A DNA stretch of 35,519 bases from an uncultured Bacteroidota bacterium (GCA_903839875.1 CAIMDZ010000008.1:1-35519); one strand, 5' to 3'; positions 25,021 through 34,198 are shown, counted from the first letter of the stretch. The notes: generated by a model from the letters alone, not told the origin. Numbers and translations are program-made.

Positions 25021-25641
25021 ATGAAACATCTGTTCTATTGTTTACTTATCCTTATTGTTTCAGTGCGGGCGGAGGCACAATTTCATTTTGAAAGAGATCC
25101 GTCCTATGAGGTCATGATTGGCTATGGCGGAGTACCCACCTGGCAACTATTTGACCTGCCCACCACTTCTATGTACAAGGATAAATATTATTCCGGTGCA
25201 CTATTTATCAGCGGCAGGCATTATGTTCGAAAAAGAGCATCCCTTGCTTTTAGTTTCACTTTCGAAAATGAAACCGGCCAATGGGGAGCAGATAACTGGG
25301 GTACCTTCAAGCGAAGAGTATTCACCCTGGGATCGGAATTCTCGTTCGAATATTCCCGGCACTTTTACTGCAACTTCGGCCTGGCTTATGCTTATGTGAG
25401 CGAATTGCATACACACGACAGCGCAAATTATTACAACGTGTTCAATTACCAGAATGGAACGAACTACATGGACAAAAGCCCGCAGGCGGTAGAAAATAGA
25501 TCGGCCTGGAATGTTTATGTGTCCCCCATCGGGTTCCGCACCGGCGGGCAGTTCGGAGGCTTCATCCAGTTGGGCGCCGGCTATAAGGGCTTTGTATGTG
25601 TTGGGCTCTATTGCAGATTTTACAAAGATGAGAAATTATGA
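25021..25641 (+). CDS. Hypothetical outer-membrane beta-barrel-like protein
   Basis: The 206-aa product has a signal peptide (MKHLFYCLLILIVSVRAEAQ, cleaved at AEA-Q). Its body alternates aromatic and polar residues in short strands (YEVMIGYGG, RRVFTLGSEFSFEYSRHF, NFGLAYAYVSEL, GFIQLGAGYKGFVCVGLYCRF) and ends shortly after such a strand, as small outer-membrane barrels do. The stop overlaps the next gene by ATGA, so the two should be co-translated. No family recognised. Confidence 0.7.
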   Translation: MKHLFYCLLILIVSVRAEAQFHFERDPSYEVMIGYGGVPTWQLFDLPTTSMYKDKYYSGALFISGRHYVRKRASLAFSFTFENETGQWGADNWGTFKRRVFTLGSEFSFEYSRHFYCNFGLAYAYVSELHTHDSANYYNVFNYQNGTNYMDKSPQAVENRSAWNVYVSPIGFRTGGQFGGFIQLGAGYKGFVCVGLYCRFYKDEKL

Positions 25642-26096
25642 AGCACTTCCTGAAAATATCAGCTCCCTTAATATCCCTTTTAGCCTTGTGGTCGTTAGCC
25701 TCATGTTACAAAGTCTCCCACGATCATGAAAACCATACTAAACCAGAGTTCGACATTCTGCTGAAACAGGATCAGTATTTAAGCACCATCACCGGCAATA
25801 TCCGCGACAGTGTATGCTCCATTTACCTCCCGTCTAATGCAACGCCTATTGGCATCCGTATCCTGTTCCAGCTTACTAAAGGTGTGCCCGCGGGAGAAGA
25901 TATAAACTGCACCATCACAGGCGTTCCCTCTGCTATTTCTATGTCCCCTACCTCTTTTAAGTTCGGGCTAAGCTACACCTGGTATCCCGGCATTTACGTG
26001 GGTAATGTTTCCCCCGGCACCTATCCCATAAAAATCACCGTCACCAGCCCCACCTACGGCACCGAAATGCATTACATCAACCTGAAGGTATTTTAA
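25638..26096 (+). CDS. Hypothetical lipoprotein, coupled to the barrel-like gene
   Basis: The 152-aa product has a lipoprotein signal (LISLLALWSLASC, lipidated Cys23) and an Ig-like beta-rich body with conserved-looking GVPSAISMSPTSFKFG and PGTYPIKITVTSP. The latter resembles strands of an Ig/PKD-type fold. The start overlaps the upstream stop (ATGA), suggesting it works with the barrel-like protein at the outer membrane (inference). No family recognised. Confidence 0.7.
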   Translation: MKHFLKISAPLISLLALWSLASCYKVSHDHENHTKPEFDILLKQDQYLSTITGNIRDSVCSIYLPSNATPIGIRILFQLTKGVPAGEDINCTITGVPSAISMSPTSFKFGLSYTWYPGIYVGNVSPGTYPIKITVTSPTYGTEMHYINLKVF

Positions 26097-26113
26097 CCTG
26101 CCACATCCACTTA

Positions 26114-26150
26114 CCAACCAATCAACCAGTCAACTTATCAACTAGTCAAC
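26114..26150. repeat. Short degenerate tandem repeat (TCAAC-type)
   Basis: Five CAAC units with variable 3-4-nt spacers (CCAACCAATCAACCAGTCAAC, split by varying bases, then TTATCAAC and TAGTCAAC) lie just before the promoter box of the UbiD-family gene. Confidence 0.5.
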
Positions 26151-26151
26151 C

Positions 26152-26159
26152 TACCTTTG
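26152..26159 (+). promoter_or_regulatory. Promoter -7 box of the UbiD-family gene
   Basis: TACCTTTG, a perfect consensus, is followed by only CCTC before the ATG at 26164, predicting a leaderless or nearly leaderless mRNA. Confidence 0.6.
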
Positions 26160-26163
26160 CCTC

Positions 26164-28083
26164 ATGGCATACAAATCACTACATGCTTTTATTGACACGC
26201 TGGAAAAAGCCGGGGAACTGGTGCGAATAAAAACTTTCGTAGACCCCGTGCTCGAAATAGCCGAAATAGCCGACCGGGTATCTAAAACCCCGGACCGTAA
26301 TAAAGCCTTGCTTTTTGAAAATACAGGCACTGATTTTCCCCTGCTCATCAACTCGATGGGCAATGAAAAACGTATGTGCATGGCCCTCGGCGTTGAGGAG
26401 CTCGATGATGTGATGCACGACATAGAAGGCCTGCTCAAAAAAATGGGTACCCCTAAAACCGGCATTTTGGGCAAGCTCGCCATGTTACCCGAACTCAGCA
26501 AGTTTGCATCCTACATGCCCAAGGTGATCAGTGGCCGCGGCACCTGCCAGGAAGTGGTAATGGATAAACCCGACCTTGGCAAGCTACCCATACTCAAATG
26601 CTGGCCGCAGGACGGCGGCAGGTTCATCACGTTGCCCGCTATTCATACCAAGGACCCCAATAACGGCATCCGCAATATAGGCATGTACCGCATGCAGGTG
26701 TTCAGCAGTGATATGACTGCCATGCACTGGCACAAGCACAAAGTTTCAGCGCGGCATTTTAATGAATATAAGAGGTTAGGTAAACGCATGCCCGTAGCAG
26801 TAGCCCTGGGTGGCGATCCTATTTATACCTACTCAGCAACAGCGCCATTGCCCGAGAATGTGGATGAATACATGCTGGCGGGCTTTCTACGCAAAAAGAA
26901 AGTGGAACTAGTGCGCTGCCTCACCCAGCCAGATATTGAAGTACCTTCAGATGCCGACATCATAATAGAGGGGTACATCGACATAAACGAAGACCTCATA
27001 TGGGAAGGCCCGTTCGGCGACCATACCGGCTACTACTCCCTGCCTGATTTTTATCCCAGGTTTCACGTAACTGCAATTACCCACCGAAAGGATGCTGTTT
27101 ATCCTGCCACTATTGTAGGCATACCGCCGCAGGAAGATGCATGGATAGGCAAGGCCACCGAGCGCATTTTCCTCACCCCCATTAAAATGATGATGGTACC
27201 TGAGATAGCTGATATGAATATGCCGGTAGAAGGTGTGTTTCATAACCTCGTTATCGCCACAATCAATAAGGAATATGCGGGCCAGGGCCAGAAGGTAAGG
27301 AATGCCATGTGGGGCGCCGGGCAAATGATGTTCAACAAAATACTGGTACTTTCAGATGGTGTTGCGGCAAGCGGTATTAAAATTGATGATTACCTGAATC
27401 TTGCACGTTATGTGTTCAATAATCTCAACCCTGCCACCGACATTTATTTCAGTCAGGGCCCAATGGATGTGCTCGATCACAGCTGCTCCAAACTTGGATT
27501 TGGCGGCAAAATGTGTATAGACGGTACAAAAAAGCAGGAAGAAGAAATTTCTTCCCCTTTAATTCCTTTTAAATTAAACACCGGTTTTTCTGTAAAAGAG
27601 ATCAATTCCCTCCACCCCGAAATTGCAGGTATTAATGAAAAACTGCTGCAATGGGGTATCCCCGTTTTGTTCGTAGCCATCAAAAAAGACCATCCAAACC
27701 ACGTCAGGGAACTGCATGAAAGCCTCTGTAAAATTGATGCGCTCAATAACATTAAGTTAATATGCTATGTAGAACGCACTGTAAATGCTGATGATATAGC
27801 AGATGTGCTCTGGCGTTTCTGCAACAACCTGGACCCCAAACGAGACCATTTTTACGGAGGAACAAGTGGAAACATCCTGGGCCTGGATGGTACACGTAAA
27901 TCGAAAAAATTAGATAACTTTGATCGTCCGTGGCCCAATATTATCGTTGCGGATGATGTTACCATTGCTTCAGTTGATAAAAAATGGGATACATTGGGAC
28001 TGGGAAAAATAATTATTTCTCCATCTTTACGGTATAAAACCCAACTATATGGGGGGGGTGCATCTGTCTATGATAGTGAATAA
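26164..28083 (+). CDS. UbiD-family decarboxylase (menaquinone-biosynthesis type)
   Basis: The 639-aa protein has UbiD-family features throughout. These include SGRGTCQEVV, then LPILKCWPQDGGRFITLP, GMYRMQVF and TAMHWHKHK (flavin/metal-binding region), VALGGDP, EGPFGDHTGYYS (~281-292, active-site Glu region) and GLDGTRKSKKLDNFDRPWP near the end. UbiD enzymes use prenylated FMN to decarboxylate aromatic acids. The long form in Bacteroidota is usually annotated as a menaquinone (futalosine-pathway) decarboxylase. No other menaquinone genes and no UbiX prenyltransferase are in the window, so the substrate is inferred. The gene has its own promoter box 4 nt before the ATG. Confidence 0.9.
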   Translation: MAYKSLHAFIDTLEKAGELVRIKTFVDPVLEIAEIADRVSKTPDRNKALLFENTGTDFPLLINSMGNEKRMCMALGVEELDDVMHDIEGLLKKMGTPKTGILGKLAMLPELSKFASYMPKVISGRGTCQEVVMDKPDLGKLPILKCWPQDGGRFITLPAIHTKDPNNGIRNIGMYRMQVFSSDMTAMHWHKHKVSARHFNEYKRLGKRMPVAVALGGDPIYTYSATAPLPENVDEYMLAGFLRKKKVELVRCLTQPDIEVPSDADIIIEGYIDINEDLIWEGPFGDHTGYYSLPDFYPRFHVTAITHRKDAVYPATIVGIPPQEDAWIGKATERIFLTPIKMMMVPEIADMNMPVEGVFHNLVIATINKEYAGQGQKVRNAMWGAGQMMFNKILVLSDGVAASGIKIDDYLNLARYVFNNLNPATDIYFSQGPMDVLDHSCSKLGFGGKMCIDGTKKQEEEISSPLIPFKLNTGFSVKEINSLHPEIAGINEKLLQWGIPVLFVAIKKDHPNHVRELHESLCKIDALNNIKLICYVERTVNADDIADVLWRFCNNLDPKRDHFYGGTSGNILGLDGTRKSKKLDNFDRPWPNIIVADDVTIASVDKKWDTLGLGKIIISPSLRYKTQLYGGGASVYDSE

Positions 28084-28096
28084 GGAATTTTTACAC

Positions 28097-28104
28097 TAAA
28101 TTTG
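28097..28104 (+). promoter_or_regulatory. Promoter -7 box of the 129-aa exported protein
   Basis: TAAATTTG, a perfect consensus, is 24 nt upstream of the ATG at 28129 and overlaps an in-frame TTG at 28102 that therefore cannot be the start. Confidence 0.6.
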
Positions 28105-28128
28105 TATAACTTTAAAAAAAATAAAACA

Positions 28129-28518
28129 ATGAAAAAGATTCTATTAGCATGCTTTTTTCTGTCTGCTACCTGTTCTGTCACTTCTATTCAGCATGCCACT
28201 GCACAAAGTACCCCGCCTGTTACGCTGGCAACATTTACCGCCAGGATAAATCTGATGGATACCTACATTGGTGCCAGTAATATGACTGCTGCCAACGCCA
28301 CCTGGACGGAAGTGCACAACATGATGCTGAGCGTGCTGGCGGTGTCCAAACAAAGCATTTACAGCGCTACATCACCGGCAGATAAGGATGCCCACGTATT
28401 AATACTCAACAACCAGACCAGCGCCTACCAGGAAGTTTGGGCGCTCAAAACTGACCTCGCACTTAACCGTGCTGCTATCCATACCAAGTTGGTAGCATTC
28501 GGTGCATTGATCTATTGA
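28129..28518 (+). CDS. Small exported hypothetical protein (129 aa)
   Basis: The ATG at 28129 opens a signal peptide (MKKILLACFFLSATCSVTSI, cleavage around ATAQS). The remaining ~95 residues are Ala-rich and predicted helical (RINLMDTYIGASNMTAANATW, interrupted by no Pro; KDAHVLILNNQTSAYQEVW), resembling a small four-helix periplasmic bundle. No family recognised. It has its own promoter and a strong terminator, so it is monocistronic. Confidence 0.7.
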   Translation: MKKILLACFFLSATCSVTSIQHATAQSTPPVTLATFTARINLMDTYIGASNMTAANATWTEVHNMMLSVLAVSKQSIYSATSPADKDAHVLILNNQTSAYQEVWALKTDLALNRAAIHTKLVAFGALIY

Positions 28519-28541
28519 TTTACATTTTGAGGGTTTATATC

Positions 28542-28576
28542 GGAAAGTCTCCTTTACGGGGACTTTCCTTTTTTTT
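28542..28576 (+). terminator. Intrinsic terminator of the 129-aa gene
   Basis: GGAAAGTCTCC pairs with GGGGACTTTCC (one G.U) around a 5-nt loop and is followed by eight T residues, 24 nt past the stop. Confidence 0.9.
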
Positions 28577-28602
28577 CGGCGACACTCGCACAGGAAATCT
28601 CC

Positions 28603-28672
28603 CGCCTACGTAACATCTCCCTCTCCCTCGGAGTGAACGCAAGTGAAGGAGCGCAGCTCGAGGGGTGAGGCC
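28603..28672 (-). repeat. Dispersed hairpin repeat, copy C (with loop insertion)
   Basis: The minus strand reads CGGCCTCACCCCT, an extra ~30 nt, then CCGAGGGAGAGGGAGATGTT and ACGTAGGCGGG. The outer parts match copies A and B. The extra segment carries AGCGCAGC, also found in the loop at 11925-11936. Confidence 0.65.
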
Positions 28673-28680
28673 GCTGTTCA

Positions 28681-29550
28681 CTAAATCGAGTCAACGAGGT
28701 GCGCAGACTGAATCAAATAAAATGTACGGTTTTCGCCTTGCATAATGTAGTACGAAGTATCTTTTTTGCTGACGAATATCTTTTTGAATGTGCTGGTACC
28801 AACAACGCGTATGCCTTCGTGCTGCACACCGGCAGTATCTTTTGCAAATGGGTTGTTCATGTACCAGTTAATTGTTCGCTCATCTCCGGCAGCAACTGTA
28901 GGACCATACCCTTTGATATGTGGTTGCCACCCAACGGTGTCTTCTTCCTCTGCCGGGTACTGTATATAAACACCAGCATCACAGCCCGCAAATTGCAGAT
29001 CGCTCCAATCACAAATATGGTTGAAAGACAACTCGCCAATACTGTCTACCCACAATTCATCAAAATTCAAATCCTTGGACGTGTAATCGGTGGGGCTGCC
29101 CCAGGCCTTCATCATGAAAAAGCTTTCGTGCACTGGTTTACCTTGTTTCAGAAATATTTTATCGCCATAAAGCAGGTAATTATTACCTTCATAATCCTGG
29201 TTGTATGCATAAATCATGAAATCATAAGCAGGGGCAAGAGCTGTGTCATTATAGTTCCCCTGCTCACGCAAATGAAAGTAAAAACTCAGGTCCTTCGTAT
29301 TGGTCATAGTACCACGCACGGGTATCTTCCTGCCATATTGCAGCACCCAGCCTGTTACCATGCTGTCATTGGTTATAGCCAGCCTGAATCGGGTGTGGTA
29401 GCCAGACGGACTGGTGACATAGGTGCCACCAATTGTAGAGAGGTCAAAGGTTTTGTATTGTTCACTGCGTGATGGCGTAAATATAGAGTTACCTCCGCAT
29501 GAGCAGAAGAGGAGCATTATGGCAAAACATCGGTAGGTTCTTTTATTCAA
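28681..29550 (-). CDS. Hypothetical lipoprotein
   Basis: The TTG at 29550 opens a lipoprotein signal (TTG-encoded Met, then NKRTYRCFAIMLLFCSC with lipidated Cys18), giving 289 aa. An ATG at 29649 would bury the signal behind about 30 residues, so I prefer the TTG. The body is beta-rich with repeated short strands (TFDLSTIGGTYVTSPSGYHT, RFRLAITNDSMVTGWV, WGSPTDYTSKDLNFDELW) and the acidic turn AEEEDTVGWQPH. No family recognised. It is divergent from the giant surface protein at 29714; with the TTG start, 163 bp separate the two. Confidence 0.65.
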   Translation of the reverse strand: MNKRTYRCFAIMLLFCSCGGNSIFTPSRSEQYKTFDLSTIGGTYVTSPSGYHTRFRLAITNDSMVTGWVLQYGRKIPVRGTMTNTKDLSFYFHLREQGNYNDTALAPAYDFMIYAYNQDYEGNNYLLYGDKIFLKQGKPVHESFFMMKAWGSPTDYTSKDLNFDELWVDSIGELSFNHICDWSDLQFAGCDAGVYIQYPAEEEDTVGWQPHIKGYGPTVAAGDERTINWYMNNPFAKDTAGVQHEGIRVVGTSTFKKIFVSKKDTSYYIMQGENRTFYLIQSAHLVDSI

Positions 29551-29713
29551 TGATACTTTCGTTTTGCGACAAACGGGAAATACAGATCCGTTATTGTGGG
29601 CATGTATTTCCAGCACGGAATTACTTATAAAATCAACCTCAAAGAACATTTTAAAGGATTTTTTTGATAAAACGATAAAACATTACGTATATTTATGGTA
29701 TAATACCTGTTTT

Positions 29714-32700
29714 ATGAAAAACCTATACCTGGTACTTGGTGTTGTATGTATCCAGCTTTTTGCCCTCCCGGCAAGAGCGCAAATTATTAGTACAATTTCC
29801 GGAACAGGAGCCATGGGATTCTCGGGCGATGGCGGACCGGCAACAGCGGCTGCTTTATATTATCCTTATAGTGTAACAGGCGATGGAGCTGGCAATATTT
29901 ATATTGCCGACGCATCAAATAACCGCATCCGGGAAATCAATACTTCAGGGGTCATAACAACTATCGCTGGTTCTTCTTCCAGCGGTTTTGGCGGGGACGG
30001 TGGTCCCGCGACCGCTGCAAGTCTGAACGGACCAGTTGGTATTTGCTTTGATCCCGCCGGCAATATGTATATTGCTGACCAGGTAAACCAACGGGTAAGA
30101 AAAATTAACACCACCGGCATCATTTCTACGTTTGCAGGAAGCGGGACATCAGGATTTAGCGGCGATGGCGGAGCCGCCACGGCAGCACGGCTTTACCTGC
30201 CTACGGCAGTCATAGCAGATGCCAGCGGTAATGTTTACATCGCCGATCAATTCAATTACCGTGTGCGTGTGGTTAATTCGAGTGGTATTATTACCACATT
30301 TGCCGGTACCAGCGGAGGTTTTAGCGGTGACGGTGGGCCTGCCACCGCTGCCCAGATGAATCTTCCTTGTGGAATGGCCTTCGACGGGTCGGGTAATATG
30401 TACATCACAGACTATTCAAATCACCGAATTCGAAAAGTAAATCCTTCCGGAATTATCACTACAATAGCAGGAAGCACTGCAGGTTTTAGCGGTGATGGCG
30501 GCCCGGCTTCGGCTGCACAATTAAATAATCCCTGGGGAATAGCTACGGATGTGAGTAACAACATTTACATAACGGATTTTTCAGATCATCGAATACGTAA
30601 GATCAATACAGCGGGCATTATCAATACCATTACAGGTTTAGGCTTTGCAGGCTTTAGCGGAGATGGTGGTATTTCCACATTGGCTGCAGTAAACAATCCT
30701 AGTGGTGTATATGTGAACAGCGCCGGCGTTGTATATTTATGTGATACCCACAACAACCGGATCAGGATAATTTCGGGTAATAACACCCCCCCTTCATTCA
30801 CAGGCGGTGTATCTCAGGCTTTAACCGTTTGCGAAAATGCGGCGGCTACACCCATCAATTCATTACTCGCAGTAGCAGACCCTGATATTGGCCAAACCGA
30901 AACATGGAGTTTATTATCAGCGCCTTTACATGGTACTGCCGTTGTTACCTATAGTACGCTTTCCACTGGCGGTACACTTACACCAACTGGTCTGACTTAT
31001 ACACCCACCACAGGTTACAGCGGTGCCGATGCTTTTAAAGTAAAAGTATCCGATGGCCTTGCGGCTGATACTATTACCATCTATGTTACTATTAATTCGT
31101 TACCAAATGCAGGATCAATAACCGGCCCTTCATCTGTTTGTGCCGGTGCGACGATCACACTCACTGATACTGCAGGTGGCGGCATAGGCGTATGGACCAG
31201 CAGCAATACCCATGCCACTGTTTCAGGTGGAATTGTTACAGGTATATCTGCCGGAACTGCAACCATCACTTATACACTGATAAATGCATGTGGCTCTGCT
31301 TTTGCGGTCAAAACTATTACAGTCAACCAGTCTCCGGCGGCAATCTCCGGCCCTGCCAGCTTTTGCATAGGCGCAACTATTGCATTAACTGATGCCTCCC
31401 CCGGTGGTGCCTGGAGCAGCAGCAATACTTTTGCTGCCACTATTGGTTCTGCTTCCGGCCTGGTCACTGGTCATGCAGCAGGCATTGCCATCATTACCTA
31501 CTCATTAAATGGATGTTTTGTCACCAAAACAATTACCGTCAATGGTTTGCCAAATGCAGGAACAATACAAAATGATGGTGCAAATGCATTTTGTATCGGT
31601 GATACAAGGCATGTCTGGGATACCACTGCCGGAGGTATCTGGGCGCTAAGCAATAGCCATGTTGTTCTTTCAGGGAGCACCCTTACCGCAGTCTCGTCAG
31701 GGCCCGATACGGTGTTGTATATCGTCAGCAATTCCTGCGGATCTGATACCGCCTTTTTACCTTTTTGGGTTGCTCCGCCCTTACCACCTATCACTGGCAA
31801 ATTATCCGTTTGTGTAGGCGACACCACTATGCTCCGAGATTCAGTGTGGGGTGGTATGTGGTCCGGTGGAAGCGGCATAGCCTATCTAGGTTCCAATTTA
31901 TGGGATTCCGGTATCGTTGCAGGTTTATCTGCAGGCATAGCTACTATTACTTACCACATGGACCTCGGCTGTACCACCACCATACAGGTAACGGTAAACC
32001 CTGCGCCTAATGCCGGCACAATCACAGGTCCAAACCCCGTTTGTATTGGCGCCTCCTTTAAATTAACTGACCCCGTACCCGGAGGTACCTGGAGTTCCTC
32101 TTCACCCGCTATTGCAACCATCGGCTCCCTGTCAGGCATGGTAAATAGTCTTGCCCTAGGCACGACCATCATTACCTATACTGTTGGCCCGAATGGCTTT
32201 GGTTGTATGGGTTATACGCGGTTTCCGCTAACCGTAAAATCAAGTACTTTAATTATTAACGGCATTGTATCAGCGGTAAAATGTTACGGCGAGCAAAACG
32301 GAACTATTTCGGTTACCGTTAGTGGTGGCAGTCCGCCATTCCAATATCTGTGGTCTACCAACGCTACTACTGATTCCATTGCCGGCCTTGCACCGGGTAG
32401 CTATTTGGTCACTGTTACAGAAACCACAACGAATTGCACCACAACCAATACCTTTAATATTACAGAGCCCGACTCCATGCAGGTTACCGCCGATGTGAAA
32501 AAAGACAGATGCCATTCCGGTATTGGCAGTATCAGTGTTGCGGTAACCGGAGGTACATCGCCATATAGCTATTTGTGGTCAAATAATGCTACCGGCAATG
32601 AGGCCACAGGACTGGATTCCGGTAGCTACAGCCTTTCTGTAACTGATAAGAACGGCTGCATAAAAAAACTGTCAATTGATGTAACCGATACTTGCTCAGG

Positions 32701-32977
32701 CATTGTGATTCACGATGTAATAACCCCCAATGGCGACGGCATCAACGATACCTGGGTTATAGAAGGCATTCAGAATTACCCGGCAAACAAAGTACAGGTC
32801 TTCGATAAATGGGGCGACCTTGTTTATGAACACGCCAACTACAACAACGACTGGGGCGGCAACGGCAGGAATGGCCTGCTGCCCGACGGCACTTATTATT
32901 ACCTGGTAAAACTAAACCAACCCAATTCCATCAACGGGAGAGAGAACTTTACGGGTACGATACTGATAAAGAGGTAG
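29714..32977 (+). CDS. Giant surface protein: NHL repeats, Ig-like and SprB-like repeats, T9SS type B sorting domain
   Basis: The ATG at 29714 opens a signal peptide (MKNLYLVLGVVCIQLFALPA, cleaved near ARAQ), giving 1087 aa. Residues ~25-350 hold six NHL repeats, each with GFSGDGG.ATAA, then GN.YI.D..N.R.R.., forming a six-bladed propeller. Residues ~355-460 form a cadherin/Ig-like module (GLTYTPTTGYSGADAFKVKV). Several PKD/Ig-like domains follow with recurring PNAG.I.GP..VC.GA....L.D. blocks, then two SprB-type repeats (VKCYGEQNGTISVTVSGGSP and KDRCHSGIGSISVAVTGGTS). The last ~90 residues (ITPNGDGINDTWVIEG ... FTGTILIKR) are a gliding-associated type B sorting domain. It is likely a cell-surface adhesin or gliding accessory. 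Its 3' end overlaps the toxin pseudogene by 66 bp. Confidence 0.9.
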   Translation: MKNLYLVLGVVCIQLFALPARAQIISTISGTGAMGFSGDGGPATAAALYYPYSVTGDGAGNIYIADASNNRIREINTSGVITTIAGSSSSGFGGDGGPATAASLNGPVGICFDPAGNMYIADQVNQRVRKINTTGIISTFAGSGTSGFSGDGGAATAARLYLPTAVIADASGNVYIADQFNYRVRVVNSSGIITTFAGTSGGFSGDGGPATAAQMNLPCGMAFDGSGNMYITDYSNHRIRKVNPSGIITTIAGSTAGFSGDGGPASAAQLNNPWGIATDVSNNIYITDFSDHRIRKINTAGIINTITGLGFAGFSGDGGISTLAAVNNPSGVYVNSAGVVYLCDTHNNRIRIISGNNTPPSFTGGVSQALTVCENAAATPINSLLAVADPDIGQTETWSLLSAPLHGTAVVTYSTLSTGGTLTPTGLTYTPTTGYSGADAFKVKVSDGLAADTITIYVTINSLPNAGSITGPSSVCAGATITLTDTAGGGIGVWTSSNTHATVSGGIVTGISAGTATITYTLINACGSAFAVKTITVNQSPAAISGPASFCIGATIALTDASPGGAWSSSNTFAATIGSASGLVTGHAAGIAIITYSLNGCFVTKTITVNGLPNAGTIQNDGANAFCIGDTRHVWDTTAGGIWALSNSHVVLSGSTLTAVSSGPDTVLYIVSNSCGSDTAFLPFWVAPPLPPITGKLSVCVGDTTMLRDSVWGGMWSGGSGIAYLGSNLWDSGIVAGLSAGIATITYHMDLGCTTTIQVTVNPAPNAGTITGPNPVCIGASFKLTDPVPGGTWSSSSPAIATIGSLSGMVNSLALGTTIITYTVGPNGFGCMGYTRFPLTVKSSTLIINGIVSAVKCYGEQNGTISVTVSGGSPPFQYLWSTNATTDSIAGLAPGSYLVTVTETTTNCTTTNTFNITEPDSMQVTADVKKDRCHSGIGSISVAVTGGTSPYSYLWSNNATGNEATGLDSGSYSLSVTDKNGCIKKLSIDVTDTCSGIVIHDVITPNGDGINDTWVIEGIQNYPANKVQVFDKWGDLVYEHANYNNDWGGNGRNGLLPDGTYYYLVKLNQPNSINGRENFTGTILIKR

Positions 32978-34191
32978 GCCGTAGTTAATTGAAGGCATTT
33001 CATTTTTACAATCTATAGCGTTATCCACAATCATGCCCTCCCGATAAAAATCAGATAAAAATCGGGACAGGCTATTTTCACTTTTTTGAGGTAATATAGA
33101 TTTGTCATTTGTCGAAAACCATATTGTTGTAATTTTTTGGTCACCCCCATTATTACCCCATAAATAATCGGGATGTGCTGCCAACCAATTGACTTTCCTT
33201 ATTTGTTCCTGAAGTTGACTAATCCTCGTAATCAGCTCATCAAACTTTAATCTCTTACCAACTACCATGTGCTCAATAAATTCAGAATAATCCTTTTCCC
33301 AAAGCGCTATGACTTCCGGTGGTGGCAGAATATTTATTGCGGAAGGAATATGCTTGTCATAAGTTATCCCTCTGATCGGGGTAAATTCTTTACGATGCGC
33401 AACTATATGCCCGAACAGTTGTTCGTCATTAAGCGCATTGGCAGCATGCCCGGTGTCCATCAGCTTTTCAATATCATACAAATGTCTGGACATCCGGTTG
33501 CGCAACGGAGCCTGTTCATTTGACAGGAACTGCTCATGAATCAGAAATATCTTTTCGAGAAATGTACGTGCCGGGAGCACCGTAGATACTTCAAATGGCT
33601 TGCCTGCAAAATCTTCATCTTCATATATGTCTGCCACAAAGGATTGGATGAGCCTGCTTTCTGCAGGTTCCATTAACGATCGTGCACCAACTTCTAAGAT
33701 TACTTTATCTGCAAGATATGCAGATGCACCAGCTACCGGCTTGAACTCGATATGTATAGGCAACGGATCTGTATCCGGTTGAGCATTTGTATTGCATACA
33801 ACATTGAATTCTTCTGCCGGAGTGCCCATCTCCAGAAGGCGAACAGATAATTTCGGCGCCAATGTTTCTTTTGCAAAAGCAGATGATTCTTTACGCAACT
33901 TTGCTATCAGGCTCTTAGTAAGATTTTCTTTATCGAATCCGAGGTATTTCCGGTCTATTGCAAAATCAATATCTTCAGAAAATCTGTCGATGAGGTTGTA
34001 CCCTTTGCTTAGAGATGTGCCGCCCTTGAATACCAGGCGGCTGCCGATATCCGGAAGACTGAATAAAGCCTCCAGTGCAAGTGTAACCCAAATGTCTTTT
34101 CAACCACCTGCTCATTAAAGCCTTTCCGGTTGGCGACATTTGTAATTATTGCTTGTTTCTGATTCTTTGGTAATTTAAACCAGGCTTCCAT
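32912..34191 (-). pseudogene. AbiEii-type nucleotidyltransferase toxin, frameshifted
   Basis: The second gene of an AbiE-type (type IV) module starts 7 nt after the antitoxin stop with MEAWFKLPKNQKQAII. After VVEKTF (around 34090) the frame must change to continue as WVTLALEALFSLPDIGSRLV, then FKGGTSLSKGYNLIDRFSEDID, the nucleotidyltransferase core with GGTS and the SEDID acidic pair. One missing A in the plus-strand run 34090-34092 explains it. Downstream the frame is open to 32912 (TFLEKIFLIHEQ, MSRHLYDIEKLMDTG are family blocks). The tail after about 33190 looks like read-through and ends inside the neighbouring surface-protein gene. In the sequence as given, the toxin is not made unless the ribosome slips. 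Confidence 0.8.
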
Positions 34192-34198
34192 GCTTTTG

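Noticed and set aside
28699-29472. Plus-strand open frame of 257 codons
   Set aside because: It is antisense to the lipoprotein at 28681-29550, which has a convincing lipobox and beta-rich sequence; the plus frame has neither.
34085-34100. Programmed -1 ribosomal frameshift in the AbiEii gene
   Set aside because: A -1 shift after ACATTT would restore the conserved Trp, but there is no canonical X-XXY-YYZ heptamer and no clear downstream stem; a one-base loss is simpler.
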